Source of the DNA: Wenzhouxiangella sp. | GTDB lineage: Bacteria > Pseudomonadota > Gammaproteobacteria > Xanthomonadales > Wenzhouxiangellaceae | DNA length: 6,824 bases | Assembly: GCA_007119095.1 (NCBI GenBank) | Contig: SKQI01000276.1 | Coordinates: 1-6,824, forward strand | Direction: 5' to 3' | Shown: one piece after another, positions 6,137 through 6,824 of the stretch | Numbering within the stretch: the stretch's first letter is position 1 | How the letters are laid out: every line of letters starts with the position of its first letter | Program-made: the position numbers and the translations under genes | The notes under the pieces: generated by a model | Seen by the model: the letters and a program-made list of their open reading frames with translations, nothing else | What the model was told of the DNA's origin: nothing | Database searches by the model: none

Positions 6137-6824
6137 TCATTGACCGTGGCGTTCGATCAACTCCCCGAGCAGCCCGGTTTTGTCGGCCAGCAGTTGCGTG
6201 TTGCCGCGGGTTTCCACGTTCAGTCGAATCACCGGTTCGGTGTTGGATGCGCGCAGGTTGAATCGCCAATCTTCGAAATCCAGACTGATGCCGTCGGTGC
6301 GATCGATCACCCCGCCCTGGCCATCGAATGTGCTCAGGACTGCTTCGATGACCCGACTGGTGTTTTGCACCGAGTAGTTGATCTCGCCGCTGCAGGGGTA
6401 GGCTTGAATACGCTCATCAACCAGTTCTGCAAGGCTACGCCCGGTTTCCGACACCGCCTCGGCCAGCAGCAGCCATGGAATCATGCCGCTGTCGCAGAAG
6501 GAAAACGCCCGGAAGTAGTGGTGGGCAGACATCTCGCCGCCGTAGAGGGCATTTTCGGCTCGCATCCGCTCCTTGATGAAGGCATGGCCGCTTTTGTTGA
6601 TCAGTGGAATGCCGCCGGCCCGCGTCACCATGTCCAGGGTGTTCCAGGTCAGCCGTGGGTCAAGGACGATGCGCTCACCCGGGTGACGTTCCAGCAATCG
6701 TTCGGCAAACAGGCCGACCAGATAGTAGCCTTCGATGAAGCGTCCGTCCTCGTCGAAGAAGAAACAGCGATCGTAGTCGCCATCCCAGGCGATACCAAAA
6801 TCGGCGCCGTGCTCGCGTACCGCA
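6137..6824 (-). CDS. Phosphomannomutase/phosphoglucomutase (CpsG/ManB type), C-terminal part
   Basis: The frame is open from the right window edge to a TGA at 6139-6137, giving the last 228 residues of an alpha-D-phosphohexomutase. Such enzymes interconvert hexose 6-phosphate and hexose 1-phosphate, here probably mannose and perhaps glucose, for GDP-mannose or UDP-glucose supply. The first visible residues include the magnesium loop as DGDYDR (14-19), the form seen in E. coli CpsG. INKSGHAFIKERM (75-87), the sugar-recognition loop GGEMSAHHYF (95-104) and the phosphate-binding RASNTEPVIR (191-200) follow in family order. The family is about 455 residues long, so roughly the first half, including the catalytic phosphoserine, lies outside the window. 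A TTG at 6697 is merely an internal Leu codon, since the conserved metal loop lies upstream of it. The gene shares orientation with ugd and may share its transcript, though a 104-base gap separates them. Mannose versus glucose preference is inferred from resemblance only. Confidence 0.93.
   Translation of the reverse strand, partial: AVREHGADFGIAWDGDYDRCFFFDEDGRFIEGYYLVGLFAERLLERHPGERIVLDPRLTWNTLDMVTRAGGIPLINKSGHAFIKERMRAENALYGGEMSAHHYFRAFSFCDSGMIPWLLLAEAVSETGRSLAELVDERIQAYPCSGEINYSVQNTSRVIEAVLSTFDGQGGVIDRTDGISLDFEDWRFNLRASNTEPVIRLNVETRGNTQLLADKTGLLGELIERHGQ

Noticed and set aside
1..6824. A novel defence, mobile or CRISPR system.
   Set aside because: No direct-repeat array, transposase, integrase, toxin-antitoxin pair or defence domain is visible on either strand. 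All seven genes belong to known housekeeping or polysaccharide families.

Overview
The window is a GC-rich stretch of bacterial chromosome in which every real gene lies on the minus strand, so the genes read from high to low coordinates. The protein types fit a proteobacterium, most likely a gammaproteobacterium: the mutase resembles enterobacterial CpsG/ManB and the second dehydrogenase resembles Salmonella TviB. This placement is a judgement from protein resemblance; no rRNA or other marker is present.

In order of transcription, the right end (6824 to 6137) holds the C-terminal half of a phosphomannomutase/phosphoglucomutase whose start lies outside the window. A 104-base gap with overlapping hairpins follows. 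Next come three tightly packed genes, each overlapping the next by an ATGA: UDP-glucose 6-dehydrogenase (6032-4677), UDP-glucuronate 4-epimerase (4680-3646) and a TviB-type UDP-N-acetylhexosamine 6-dehydrogenase (3649-2318). After a 77-base gap come a PHP-type (CpsB/CapC/YwqE family) protein-tyrosine phosphatase (2240-1452, GTG start) and a GNAT-family acetyltransferase (1452-859) joined to it by a TGATG stop/start. A hemolysin III/PAQR-family membrane protein (808-164) is last. The remaining 163 bases at the left end hold a 78-base imperfect palindrome that looks like an intergenic palindromic repeat, plus a short hairpin.

The right two-thirds reads as the precursor-supply part of an exopolysaccharide, capsule or O-antigen locus. 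The mutase would interconvert hexose 6- and 1-phosphates, Ugd would make UDP-GlcA, the epimerase would turn that into UDP-GalA, and the TviB-like enzyme would make an N-acetylhexosaminuronate donor. The PHP phosphatase belongs to a family that resets tyrosine kinases controlling polysaccharide polymerisation. No glycosyltransferase, flippase, polymerase or Wzc-type kinase is visible, so these are expected outside the window. The GNAT and hemolysin III genes have no evident link to the polysaccharide genes apart from orientation and, for the GNAT gene, translational overlap.

I see no convincing previously undescribed system. The points most worth a second look are the left-end palindrome, the phosphatase-acetyltransferase coupling, and the presence of a TviB-type dehydrogenase next to a UDP-GlcA-type epimerase with no TviC-type partner in view.
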